Source: Anaerotignum sp. (lineage in GTDB: Bacteria > Bacillota > Clostridia > Lachnospirales > Anaerotignaceae). Taken from it: DNA of 5,117 nt. The stretch covers positions 1 to 5,117 of the forward strand of contig JAHHTX010000099.1 in assembly GCA_020024255.1 (NCBI GenBank), given 5' to 3'. The notes below the pieces were generated by a model, which had not been told where the DNA came from, did no database searches, and worked only from the letters and a program-made list of their open reading frames with translations. Below are positions 1 through 5,117 of the stretch, piece by piece (within the stretch, counting starts at the first letter, position 1; each line of letters starts with the position of its first letter). A program made the position numbers and the translations under genes.

Positions 1-21
1 CATCATATATTGTGTTATGAT

Positions 22-30
22 GGGGAGGTG
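22..30 (+). promoter_or_regulatory. Ribosome binding site deciding the acyltransferase start
   Basis: GGGGAGGTG is a near-perfect complement of the 16S rRNA 3' end and lies 9 bases before the ATG at 40. It argues for that ATG and against the in-frame TTG at 10, which lies upstream of the site. Confidence 0.8.
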
Positions 31-39
31 GAAAGAAAA

Positions 40-1374
40 ATGGATTTCGGAAGTATTCCGTTTATGTTATGGTTCTTGCCATGTTTTTTGGTGATTTATT
101 ATTTGCAGACTTCCGATGCTATGCGTAAAATGTGGATTGTCATAGGCTCTTTGATTTTTTATGGTGTTTCCTTTGGCGCATGGCTCATTCCACTTTTGGG
201 TTTGGCTGTGGGGGCGGTATTGGCACACGAGGTGGTCAGAAGCAAGGGAAAAGCGGCACTTATTGGGAGCATTGTGCTTTTCACAGGGATTCTGGTCTAT
301 TCCAAAGTATCGGGAAAGCTTATGCCAGGTATCAGTTTTTTGATTTTTACCATTATATCGCTGTTAATTGATACATATAGAAATCCAAAAAGAAAATATG
401 CACCTGCCAATATTCTTTCTTATGTACTTTTGTTTCCGAAGCTTTTGTCCGGACCAATTGCGAGAATGCAGGAACTGCCATTGCGATATGATCCTGCTTA
501 TCCCATAAATCGGAAAAAAGTAATTTTGGAACGATTGGAAAAGGGCATCAGCACCTTTATTCTCGGTCTTGGGTATAAAGTTTTGATTGCAAACAGTCTT
601 GCAGGACTCTGGCGAGATGTGCAGACTATTGGGATTCCTAGCATTTCTACGCCTCTTGCGTGGATGGGAATTTTGGGATTCAGTTTGCAGCTGTACTTTG
701 ATTTCCATGGTTATACGCTAATGGCCATAGGCATCGGGCAGATGATGGGTATTTCTTTGCCTGAAAACTTTAATTTGCCTTACCGTGCGAAATCCATATC
801 GGAATTTTACAGAAGATGGCATATGACACTGGGAAATTGGTTTCGGGATTATATCTATGTACCTATGGGCGGCAGCCGACAAGGAATGGCAAAAACCATT
901 GGCAATTTATTTGTTGTTTGGATTTTAACGGCACTTTGGCATGGTTTTGGATGGAATTTCCTTTTATGGGGTATGTTTTTGTTCTTCTGGATAGCACTGG
1001 AAAAGCTGTTTTTGAAGAAATATTTAAACGGCTTTTGGGGACACATTTATCTTTGGTTTCTCATTCCCATGTCATGGGTGTTTTTTGCATTGGAAAACTT
1101 CTCAGATATCAAATGGTATTTCCTGCGTTTGTTTGCACCTCTTTTGGGAGATACAGGAATCAATGTAGCTACAGGAGACTATTTGAAATACGGCAAAATG
1201 TATCTGCCGTTTTTGGTGGCAGGGCTGCTATTTGCCTTTGTGTCACCCGAAAAATGGTTAACAAAATATGCCCATAAGTGGTGTGTGGCAGTGATTTTGG
1301 CTGTTGTATTCTGGGCAGCGTGCTACTATCTTTCCATAGGTATACAAAATCCCTTTATGTATTTCAGTTTTTGA
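40..1374 (+). CDS. MBOAT-family membrane O-acyltransferase (AlgI/DltB-like)
   Basis: A polytopic membrane protein of 444 aa from the ATG at 40, normal for the family (about 400-520 aa). It has roughly ten hydrophobic segments, from residues 6-22 to 415-433. Family hallmarks appear in order: GISFLIFTIISLLIDTYR at 97-114; FPKLLSGPIARMQEL at 132-146; the FDFHGYTLMAIG block at 220-231; SISEFYRRWH at 252-261; WFRDYIYVPMGG at 267-278; and LWHG with the expected catalytic His301. His261 is the second conserved histidine, 40 residues earlier, as in DltB/AlgI. The C-terminus NPFMYFSF is also typical. Known role of the family: the protein takes an acyl group from a cytoplasmic donor and passes it across the membrane to an extracytoplasmic acceptor, often via a partner protein. 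The SGNH protein encoded 9 bases downstream is the likely partner, which suggests O-acetylation of a surface glycan. A D-alanylating DltB is less likely because no dltA, dltC or dltD is visible. The acceptor is unknown. Confidence 0.93.
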   Translation: MDFGSIPFMLWFLPCFLVIYYLQTSDAMRKMWIVIGSLIFYGVSFGAWLIPLLGLAVGAVLAHEVVRSKGKAALIGSIVLFTGILVYSKVSGKLMPGISFLIFTIISLLIDTYRNPKRKYAPANILSYVLLFPKLLSGPIARMQELPLRYDPAYPINRKKVILERLEKGISTFILGLGYKVLIANSLAGLWRDVQTIGIPSISTPLAWMGILGFSLQLYFDFHGYTLMAIGIGQMMGISLPENFNLPYRAKSISEFYRRWHMTLGNWFRDYIYVPMGGSRQGMAKTIGNLFVVWILTALWHGFGWNFLLWGMFLFFWIALEKLFLKKYLNGFWGHIYLWFLIPMSWVFFALENFSDIKWYFLRLFAPLLGDTGINVATGDYLKYGKMYLPFLVAGLLFAFVSPEKWLTKYAHKWCVAVILAVVFWAACYYLSIGIQNPFMYFSF

Positions 1375-1381
1375 GGTGAGG
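1373..1381 (+). promoter_or_regulatory. Ribosome binding site of the SGNH gene, overlapping the upstream stop
   Basis: GAGGTGAGG begins inside the TGA stop of the acyltransferase gene (1372-1374) and ends 2 bases before the ATG at 1384. The arrangement suggests translational coupling, and hence matched amounts of the two proteins. Confidence 0.7.
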
Positions 1382-1383
1382 AA

Positions 1384-2250
1384 ATGAAAAATAAGAAGCA
1401 TCCGCTTCTTTTGATACTTTTTTGCAGTATTGTGGCGGTTGAAGGTTTTGGACAGTATGTGCATCACGAAAATTTGGTGGATATGACATCAAATACGGTA
1501 CAGCCAGGCGTTGTATATAGCTGCCTTTATTTGCGGGACTTTGCAAAGGGTGCGGCAAATCAGGAAAGGGAACTACAAGCCTTTGTCAACATAAAAAAAC
1601 AAAAGCAGCGGAAGAAAGAAGCAGAACTGGAGTTTCAGCAGGTTGATATGTCCTATTTTGATGATGCTTTGTTTATTGGAGATTCCCGCACGGTGGGAAT
1701 GTCAGAATATGCGGGCATTGACAATGCTTCCTATGCGGCAGAGGTAGGTCTTTCTGTCTATACCCTGTTTGAAAAACCCATTGTCAAATTACAGAACGGT
1801 AGTATGGGGACATTGGAGCAGGGACTTCGGGAGAAGCAATACGGAAAAATATATCTTATGGTTGGTATCAACGAACTGGGAACGGGAACAAGAGAACGTT
1901 TTTTTGCGGCATATCAAGAGGCAGTGCAAAAAATACAGGCATTGCAGCCAGATGCGATTATTTTTGTTCAGGGCATTCTTTATGTGACGCAGGAACGGTC
2001 GGACAGCGATGAATATATCAACAATCCCAATATCATGCTGCGTAATCTGGATATTGCAAAGCTGGAGGACAAGAAGCATATTTTCTATATTGATGTCAAT
2101 ACAGTGTATTCAGATGGCAAGGGAAATCTTGCTCCGGAAAATACCTTTGATAATGTGCATTTAAAGGCGGCGTGCTACGAAGAATGGAAGAAATTTCTTC
2201 TGGCGCACGGCATTGTGCCAAAAGACGAAGTGCAGTTGGAAAAGGAATAG
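1384..2250 (+). CDS. Membrane-anchored SGNH/GDSL-fold protein, probable O-acetyltransferase or esterase partner of the MBOAT protein
   Basis: 288 aa. Residues 2-5 are basic and 7-23 hydrophobic, giving an uncleaved signal anchor or signal peptide; Cys14 lacks a lipobox, so a lipoprotein is unlikely. A charged, probably helical linker (about 57-86, rich in K, E and Q) precedes the catalytic domain. SGNH signatures are in order: block I DALFIGDSRTVGM with nucleophile Ser101; a candidate block II glycine (Gly122); block III GINELG with Asn163; block V DNVH with Asp256 and His259. The Ser-Asp-His set is therefore intact and the enzyme is probably active. The domain should face outside the cell, where family members transfer or remove acetyl groups on glycans. 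Spacing after the MBOAT gene resembles AlgI/AlgJ-AlgX and PatA/PatB-type pairs, but overall similarity to a named partner cannot be judged here. It could be an esterase rather than a transferase. Confidence 0.85.
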   Translation: MKNKKHPLLLILFCSIVAVEGFGQYVHHENLVDMTSNTVQPGVVYSCLYLRDFAKGAANQERELQAFVNIKKQKQRKKEAELEFQQVDMSYFDDALFIGDSRTVGMSEYAGIDNASYAAEVGLSVYTLFEKPIVKLQNGSMGTLEQGLREKQYGKIYLMVGINELGTGTRERFFAAYQEAVQKIQALQPDAIIFVQGILYVTQERSDSDEYINNPNIMLRNLDIAKLEDKKHIFYIDVNTVYSDGKGNLAPENTFDNVHLKAACYEEWKKFLLAHGIVPKDEVQLEKE

Positions 2251-2280
2251 AAAAAATAAGAGAATAAAATGGATATAGAT

Positions 2281-2341
2281 GGATATTTTTATGCGGGCAT
2301 ATAGTATGCAGGTGCATAAAAATATCCTTTTTTGTTTTTTT
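2281..2341 (+). terminator. Rho-independent terminator with nested hairpin
   Basis: A perfect 14-bp inverted repeat (GGATATTTTTATGC at 2281-2294, GCATAAAAATATCC at 2314-2327) is followed by T6-G-T7 (2328-2341). The 19-base loop contains a second perfect stem, GCATA/TATGC (2297-2301, 2305-2309), around TAG. It lies 30 bases after the SGNH gene stop and separates the acyltransferase unit from the sporulation genes. Confidence 0.9.
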
Positions 2342-2357
2342 GGGGGATTCAGCCATT

Positions 2358-2390
2358 GTGACAAGTTTTTTCTTCCTGTCTGCCTATAAT
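2358..2390 (+). promoter_or_regulatory. Putative Spo0A-activated promoter of spoIIGA-sigE with long spacer
   Basis: A perfect -10 TATAAT (2385-2390) lies 20 bases before the spoIIGA GTG start. The best -35 is GTGACA (2358-2363), 21 bases upstream instead of the usual 17. The B. subtilis spoIIG promoter is known for such an over-long spacer, rescued by Spo0A bound at the -35. TGTGACA (2357-2363) matches the inverted 0A-box TTCGACA at 5 of 7 positions and overlaps the -35. The same site is the centre of TTGTGACAA, a short palindrome. The -10 is clear; Spo0A control is inferred from family knowledge plus this weak box. Confidence 0.6.
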
Positions 2391-2410
2391 GGGGTCAGAG
2401 GGGGGATCAA

Positions 2411-3289
2411 GTGGAGGCTTCAATATACATAGATGTTGTTTTTCTTTTCGATGGTATCATGAACAGTCTGGTGCTTTTGACGGCAGGACGCTTGGTATCA
2501 CCACCACCGAAACTGTGGCGTGGGTTTCTTGGTGGATTTTTCTCGGCATTTTTGGAATGTATGCTTTTGTCTTTCACATACTCTCTGCAAAAAAGCCTCA
2601 TTTGTTCTTTGTTTTTGCAGGGGGCAGGCATTTTCGTTGCCTATCTGCCAAAAACAGGAAAACGTTTTTTTTCTTTACTGGCAGCCGTGTGGTTTTGCTC
2701 ATTTCTTGCAGGCGGAGCTATGTCTGCACTGGCATCATTTACGGAATTACAGTGCTTGTTTGGCGAAGGCATTATCTTACAGAAGGGCATGACTCCTTGG
2801 CAGTTTGTCTGGTGGGCAGGTTGTGTTTTTTATGTGCTGTTACATTTTGCAGGCAGATGGTTGGAGGAACATATCCGCTACAGAAATCGTTTTTGCAACG
2901 GAGCAATCACGAGAAAAGGAAAACGATGCGAATTTAGGGGCTTATTGGATACGGGAAACGGTCTGGAAAAAAACGGAAGGGGTATTGTGGTGGTGGAATT
3001 TTCCGCCTGCCTTTCTCTGTTTGGAAAAGACTGCATCATGAAGCTGCTGCAAACATCGGTTTTTTCTAAAGAAGAAATGGAAACAGAGGGGTTTTCGGAA
3101 ACGAATTTTTCGGCTTTGGGGGTGGAACAGGGAAAAATCTTATTGTTTCAGGCTGACAGTCTGGAACTTTATGCCGACAAAAAGAAACGGACATATGAAG
3201 AAATATGGATTGGACTTTATTTTGGTACATTTGCAGGAGGGTATACCGCATTGGTTCCCCCTGCTTTATTGGAGGAGGAAGAAGGATGA
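2411..3289 (+). CDS. spoIIGA: SpoIIGA, sporulation sigma-E factor processing peptidase
   Basis: 292 aa, near the usual length of about 300. The start is GTG, supported by the purine run GAGGGGGG (2398-2405), 5 bases upstream. The N-terminal half has five hydrophobic segments at about 6-27, 36-57, 62-79, 86-110 and 129-150, opening with the family-typical YIDVVFLFDGIMNSL. The C-terminal half is a cytoplasmic aspartic-protease domain with the catalytic motif LLDTGN, Asp180 (B. subtilis Asp183). The closing GYTALVPPALL corresponds to the conserved C-terminal YxALLHPxLL-like block. Known role: it sits in the mother-cell face of the sporulation septum and, once signalled by SpoIIR from the forespore, cleaves the pro-sequence from sigma-E. 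Its stop overlaps the sigE start by four bases (ATGA), and the Glu-rich tail EEEEG is encoded by the purine tract that serves as the sigE ribosome binding site. Identity is secure from both motif and neighbour. Confidence 0.96.
   Translation: MEASIYIDVVFLFDGIMNSLVLLTAGRLVSPPPKLWRGFLGGFFSAFLECMLLSFTYSLQKSLICSLFLQGAGIFVAYLPKTGKRFFSLLAAVWFCSFLAGGAMSALASFTELQCLFGEGIILQKGMTPWQFVWWAGCVFYVLLHFAGRWLEEHIRYRNRFCNGAITRKGKRCEFRGLLDTGNGLEKNGRGIVVVEFSACLSLFGKDCIMKLLQTSVFSKEEMETEGFSETNFSALGVEQGKILLFQADSLELYADKKKRTYEEIWIGLYFGTFAGGYTALVPPALLEEEEG
3271..3285 (+). promoter_or_regulatory. sigE ribosome binding site embedded in the end of spoIIGA
   Basis: The purine tract GGAGGAGGAAGAAGG lies immediately before the ATG at 3286 and offers several GGAGG/GAGGA registers. 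It selects 3286 as the start over an in-frame ATG at 3205, which lies well inside spoIIGA. The ATGA overlap implies that sigE translation is coupled to that of its processing protease. Confidence 0.8.
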
Positions 3290-4017
3290 AAAATTGGAAG
3301 TATGTATTATTTATTTGGAAGTATCGCATGGCATCGCAATATCGAAAATGGCGAAGGAAAGATGGCGTATTTTATATTGCAGGAAACGATGTATTTCCAC
3401 CACCGTTGAAACCGGAGGAAGAAGCGGTGCTTTTGGCACAGCTTGGTGGGGAAGATGATGTACAGACAAAATCCATTTTGATAGAACGAAATCTGCGTCT
3501 TGTGGTATATATCGCAAGAAAATTTGAAAATACGGGAATCAATGTGGAGGATTTGATTTCTATTGGTACGATTGGACTCATAAAAGCCATTAACACCTTT
3601 AAAGTGGATAAGAAAATTAAATTGGCAACTTATGCATCACGATGTATTGAAAATGAAATTCTGATGTATCTGAGAAGAAACAGCAAAACAAAGGCGGAAG
3701 TGTCTATTGATGAACCCTTGAACACAGATTGGGAAGGTAATGAACTTTTGCTTTCGGATATATTGGGAACAGATGGAGATACTATATACAAAAGCATTGA
3801 AGAAGAAGTGAACCATGAACTGCTCCATACGGCTTTGGAGAAATTGTCTGGCAGAGAAAGACAAATTGTGGAAATGCGTTTTGGAATTTTACCGGAAACC
3901 ACAGAAAAAACCCAGAAGGAAGTGGCTGACCTTTTGGGCATTTCCCAATCCTATATTTCCAGACTGGAAAAGAAAATTATGGGCAGACTGAAAAAGGAAA
4001 TCAGTAAACTGATGTAA
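3286..4017 (+). CDS. sigE: Pro-sigma-E, mother-cell sporulation RNA polymerase sigma factor
   Basis: 243 aa (B. subtilis: 239). The basic, hydrophobic leader, about 29 residues, is the inhibitory, membrane-associating pro-sequence; by alignment to the known protein the SpoIIGA cut should fall near Phe29-Tyr30, just before YIAG. Then follow the PPP motif (38-40) and region 2, with NLRLVVYIARKF at 69-80, ENTGINVEDLISIGTIGLIK at 81-100 and TYASRCIENEILMYLRR at 115-131, which read almost unchanged from B. subtilis. EPLNTDWEGNELLLSDILGT (143-162) follows. Region 4 holds LSGRERQIVEMRFG (187-200) and the helix-turn-helix TQKEVADLLGISQSYISRLE (209-228), which reads the -35 element. The protein directs the first wave of mother-cell gene expression after the asymmetric septum forms. 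It is cotranscribed with spoIIGA, probably under Spo0A. Nothing is missing or unusual. Confidence 0.98.
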   Translation: MKNWKYVLFIWKYRMASQYRKWRRKDGVFYIAGNDVFPPPLKPEEEAVLLAQLGGEDDVQTKSILIERNLRLVVYIARKFENTGINVEDLISIGTIGLIKAINTFKVDKKIKLATYASRCIENEILMYLRRNSKTKAEVSIDEPLNTDWEGNELLLSDILGTDGDTIYKSIEEEVNHELLHTALEKLSGRERQIVEMRFGILPETTEKTQKEVADLLGISQSYISRLEKKIMGRLKKEISKLM

Positions 4018-4020
4018 GGA

Positions 4021-4064
4021 AATAAGGAGCTTTCGGGAATTTGCCTGTAAAACTCCTTATTTTT
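4021..4064 (+). terminator. Terminator after sigE, possibly bidirectional
   Basis: A perfect 9-bp stem, AATAAGGAG (4021-4029) with CTCCTTATT (4053-4061), is extended inward past a C-A mismatch by TTT/AAA and a short GC-containing helix. A T-run (4060-4064) follows on the plus strand. It begins 3 bases after the sigE stop. The opposite strand also ends in a short TTATTT, so the hairpin may stop the convergent small gene as well; that direction is weaker. Confidence 0.75.
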
Positions 4065-4079
4065 ATGAGAGATGAAAAA

Positions 4080-4247
4080 TCAGTTATCCAGAGCGTAAAG
4101 CATTTCAAAATCATGGTTGATGGTTTTTCCAAAGCCGCTGTCTAAATACTGTTGTGTGTGCCCGCAGACTATGCGATCAATGCGGTGGGTGCTGTTGCGT
4201 GCTTCCTGCATTTGGCTTATGGCTTCTGATTGGGTAATGTGACGCAT
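4080..4247 (-). CDS. Small hypothetical protein between sigE and sigG
   Basis: A 55-codon frame on the minus strand, ATG at 4247-4245 and TGA at 4082-4080. The protein begins MRHITQSEAISQMQEARNST, continues with HRIDRIVCGHTQQYLDSGFG (21-40) and ends near EMLYALDN. It is soluble-looking, has five histidines and a single cysteine (Cys28), and shows no membrane segment or signal peptide. I do not recognise the family and assign no function. The case for a real gene is the near-ideal ribosome binding site AAAGGAGGG at 4261-4253, five bases from the ATG, the fit of the frame between the sigE terminator and the sigG promoter region, and the lack of any other explanation for this gap. It is convergent with sigE and divergent from sigG. 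A sporulation link is guilt by location only. The main alternative is a chance frame. Confidence 0.65.
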   Translation of the reverse strand: MRHITQSEAISQMQEARNSTHRIDRIVCGHTQQYLDSGFGKTINHDFEMLYALDN

Positions 4248-4252
4248 AGAAT

Positions 4253-4261
4253 CCCTCCTTT
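4253..4261 (-). promoter_or_regulatory. Strong ribosome binding site of the minus-strand small gene
   Basis: Read on the minus strand this is AAAGGAGGG, five bases before the ATG at 4247. It is one of the best Shine-Dalgarno matches in the window and the main reason to believe the 55-codon frame. Confidence 0.75.
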
Positions 4262-4269
4262 TTCAAAAA

Positions 4270-4297
4270 AGTATATCCCTTTTTTTCTTTACTATAC
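4270..4297 (-). promoter_or_regulatory. Possible sigma-E-type promoter of the small gene
   Basis: On the minus strand, GTATAGT (4297-4291) and GATATACT (4277-4270) are 13 bases apart. The Bacillus sigma-E consensus is roughly KMATATW, 14-15 bases, CATACAHT; the matches are 5 of 7 and 6 of 8. Transcription would start near 4263, almost on the ribosome binding site. A TTGACA (4314-4309) lies upstream but has no -10 at a usual distance; the nearest TATAGT is only 12 bases away. In AT-rich DNA such matches can arise by chance. Confidence 0.3.
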
Positions 4298-4334
4298 GAT
4301 TTATTTGCTGTCAAAATATGGTGGTCTTTGTGAC

Positions 4335-4364
4335 GTATATTTTACATTCCTGTGGGAAACTTTT
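4335..4364 (+). promoter_or_regulatory. Possible sigma-F-type (forespore) promoter of sigG
   Basis: GTATA (4335-4339) matches the sigma-F -35 consensus GYATA. Fifteen bases later GGAAACTTTT (4355-4364) fits the -10 consensus GGNNANNHTR except the last base. Known biology supports it: sigG is first transcribed by sigma-F in the forespore. The predicted start near 4371 leaves a leader of about 54 bases before the ATG at 4425. Read-through from sigE is also possible, but the hairpin at 4021-4064 would limit it. Confidence 0.5.
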
Positions 4365-4424
4365 AGATATATCCTTTATGCACCAAAAAAGGGTATGGCA
4401 AAGAAAAGAACGGGGTGTTGGAAA

Positions 4425-5117
4425 ATGGGATATTATAGAAAAGTAGAAATCAGCGGTGTGAATACGGCAAATCTGCCGGTACTCAGCGCAATGGATGCAA
4501 AGGAGCTGTTTCGCCAATACCATAACGGAGATAAATCGGCAAGAGAGAAACTCATAGAGGGCAATCTACGTCTTGTTTTAAGTGTTATTAAACGTTTTGA
4601 AAACCGCAATGAGGATATGGACGACTTGTTTCAAGTGGGCGTTGTGGGACTTTTGAAGGCAATCGAAAATTTCAATCCGGATATGGATGTAATGCCTTCC
4701 AGTTATCTTTGCCCAATGATTAGCGGAGAAGTGAGAAGGTATCTCAGGGATAATAACAGTATTCGTGTTTCACGTTCTTTGCGGGATACGGCGTATAAGG
4801 CATTGCAGGCGAGGGAGCGGCTTACAGGGGAAAATTCCAAAGAGCCTACTGTGGAAGAAATTGCAAAGGAATTGGATATGCCTAAGGAAAACGTCGTGTT
4901 GGCACTGGACGCCATACAAGACCCGGTTTCTCTTTTTGAGCCAGTATACCATGATGGTGGTGATACGCTATATGTTATGGATCAAGTCAGTGACGATAAA
5001 AACGGTGATAAAATATGGGTAGATAATTTGTCTTTGCAGGAAGCCATGAACCATCTTTCAGAACGGGAACGGAAAATCGTTTCTCTTCGTTTTTTTGAAG
5101 GGAGAACCCAGACGGAA
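4425..5117 (+). CDS. sigG: Sigma-G, late forespore sporulation sigma factor (3' end cut by the window)
   Basis: 231 codons are visible and still open at the right edge; the family is about 255-260 aa, so the end of the region 4 helix-turn-helix is missing. The start is ATG after GGGGTG (4412-4417), 7 bases upstream. The signature N-terminus KVEISGVNTANLPVLSA (6-22) is specific for sigma-G and is the region contacted by its anti-sigma factors in B. subtilis. Region 2 follows: EGNLRLVLSVIKRF (45-58), DDLFQVGVVGLLKAIENF (66-83), GEVRRYLRDNN (101-111) and IRVSRSLRDTAYKALQ (113-128). Region 3 includes NSKEPTVEEIAKEL (137-150) and ALDAIQDPVSLFEPVYHDGG (160-179); region 4 starts at LSERERKIVSLRFFEGRTQ (211-229). 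One oddity: residues 90-96 read MPSSYLC where other sigma-G proteins have KFSTYAV-like sequence. The protein drives late forespore genes after engulfment. No frame break explains the odd stretch. Confidence 0.95.
   Translation, partial: MGYYRKVEISGVNTANLPVLSAMDAKELFRQYHNGDKSAREKLIEGNLRLVLSVIKRFENRNEDMDDLFQVGVVGLLKAIENFNPDMDVMPSSYLCPMISGEVRRYLRDNNSIRVSRSLRDTAYKALQARERLTGENSKEPTVEEIAKELDMPKENVVLALDAIQDPVSLFEPVYHDGGDTLYVMDQVSDDKNGDKIWVDNLSLQEAMNHLSERERKIVSLRFFEGRTQTE

Noticed and set aside
3..20. Possible tail of an upstream gene ending at TGA 18-20
   Set aside because: Only five codons are visible in that frame, far too few to support a coding call, although a closely packed upstream gene is plausible.
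10..39. In-frame TTG start ten codons upstream of the acyltransferase ATG
   Set aside because: The Shine-Dalgarno sequence (22-30) lies downstream of this TTG and at good distance from the ATG at 40; the added residues are charged and unlike the family N-terminus.
2389..2937. 182-codon frame overlapping spoIIGA
   Set aside because: It is a shadow of spoIIGA: the overlapping frame has the five membrane segments and DTGN motif, whereas this one shows no recognisable domain.
3205..3285. Longer sigE beginning at the in-frame ATG at 3205
   Set aside because: It would overlap spoIIGA by 85 bases, has no good ribosome binding site, and would put residues before a pro-sequence that already matches the known length.
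4291..4314. Minus-strand TTGACA with TATAGT as a sigma-A promoter for the small gene
   Set aside because: The spacer is only 12 bases, too short for a sigma-A promoter, and no good -10 exists at 16-18 bases.
4277..4394. Separated inverted repeat CCCTTTTTT / AAAAAAGGG flanking the sigG promoter region
   Set aside because: Nine bases, mostly homopolymer, about 100 bases apart in AT-rich DNA; expected by chance.
4683..4724. Compensated frameshift or sequencing slip as the cause of the odd sigma-G segment
   Set aside because: Neither alternative frame across this stretch restores FSTYAVPM; several independent substitutions would be needed, so it is kept as a finding instead.

Overview
The window looks like chromosomal DNA from a low-GC, endospore-forming member of the Clostridia. 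A Lachnospiraceae- or Anaerotignaceae-like genus is a guess from overall feel only. The decisive content is the early-sporulation cluster spoIIGA - sigE - sigG, which occurs only in endospore formers. AT-rich codon use and strong GGAGG-type ribosome binding sites agree.

Layout. Bases 40-2250 hold a two-gene, plus-strand unit: an MBOAT-family membrane O-acyltransferase (AlgI/DltB type), then a membrane-anchored SGNH/GDSL-fold protein. The second gene starts 9 bases after the first one's stop. Such pairs typically move acyl groups, usually acetyl, across the membrane and onto an extracytoplasmic glycan; the actual acceptor cannot be read from the sequence. The unit ends in a strong nested hairpin terminator (2281-2341). 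A promoter with an unusually long, 21-base spacer follows (2358-2390), as expected for a Spo0A-activated spoIIG promoter, and drives spoIIGA (2411-3289). spoIIGA overlaps sigE (3286-4017) by an ATGA. SpoIIGA is the membrane aspartic protease that removes the N-terminal pro-sequence of the sigma-E precursor encoded next to it. A hairpin terminator (4021-4064) follows sigE.

The sigE-sigG gap (about 400 bases) is not empty. On the minus strand it carries a 55-codon open frame (4080-4247) with a near-perfect ribosome binding site and a possible sigma-E-like promoter; it reads convergently toward sigE and divergently from sigG. The forespore sigma factor gene sigG starts at 4425 behind a plausible sigma-F-type promoter and runs off the right edge, lacking about its last 25-30 codons.

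Together the genes encode the mother-cell (sigma-E, activated by SpoIIGA) and late-forespore (sigma-G) switches. No mobile element, CRISPR array, tRNA or rRNA was seen, and I found no evidence of a wholly new system. The points most worth a second look are the unannotated minus-strand small gene, a cluster of substitutions in sigma-G region 2 at a normally near-invariant motif, and the acyltransferase pair lying where ftsZ is often found.
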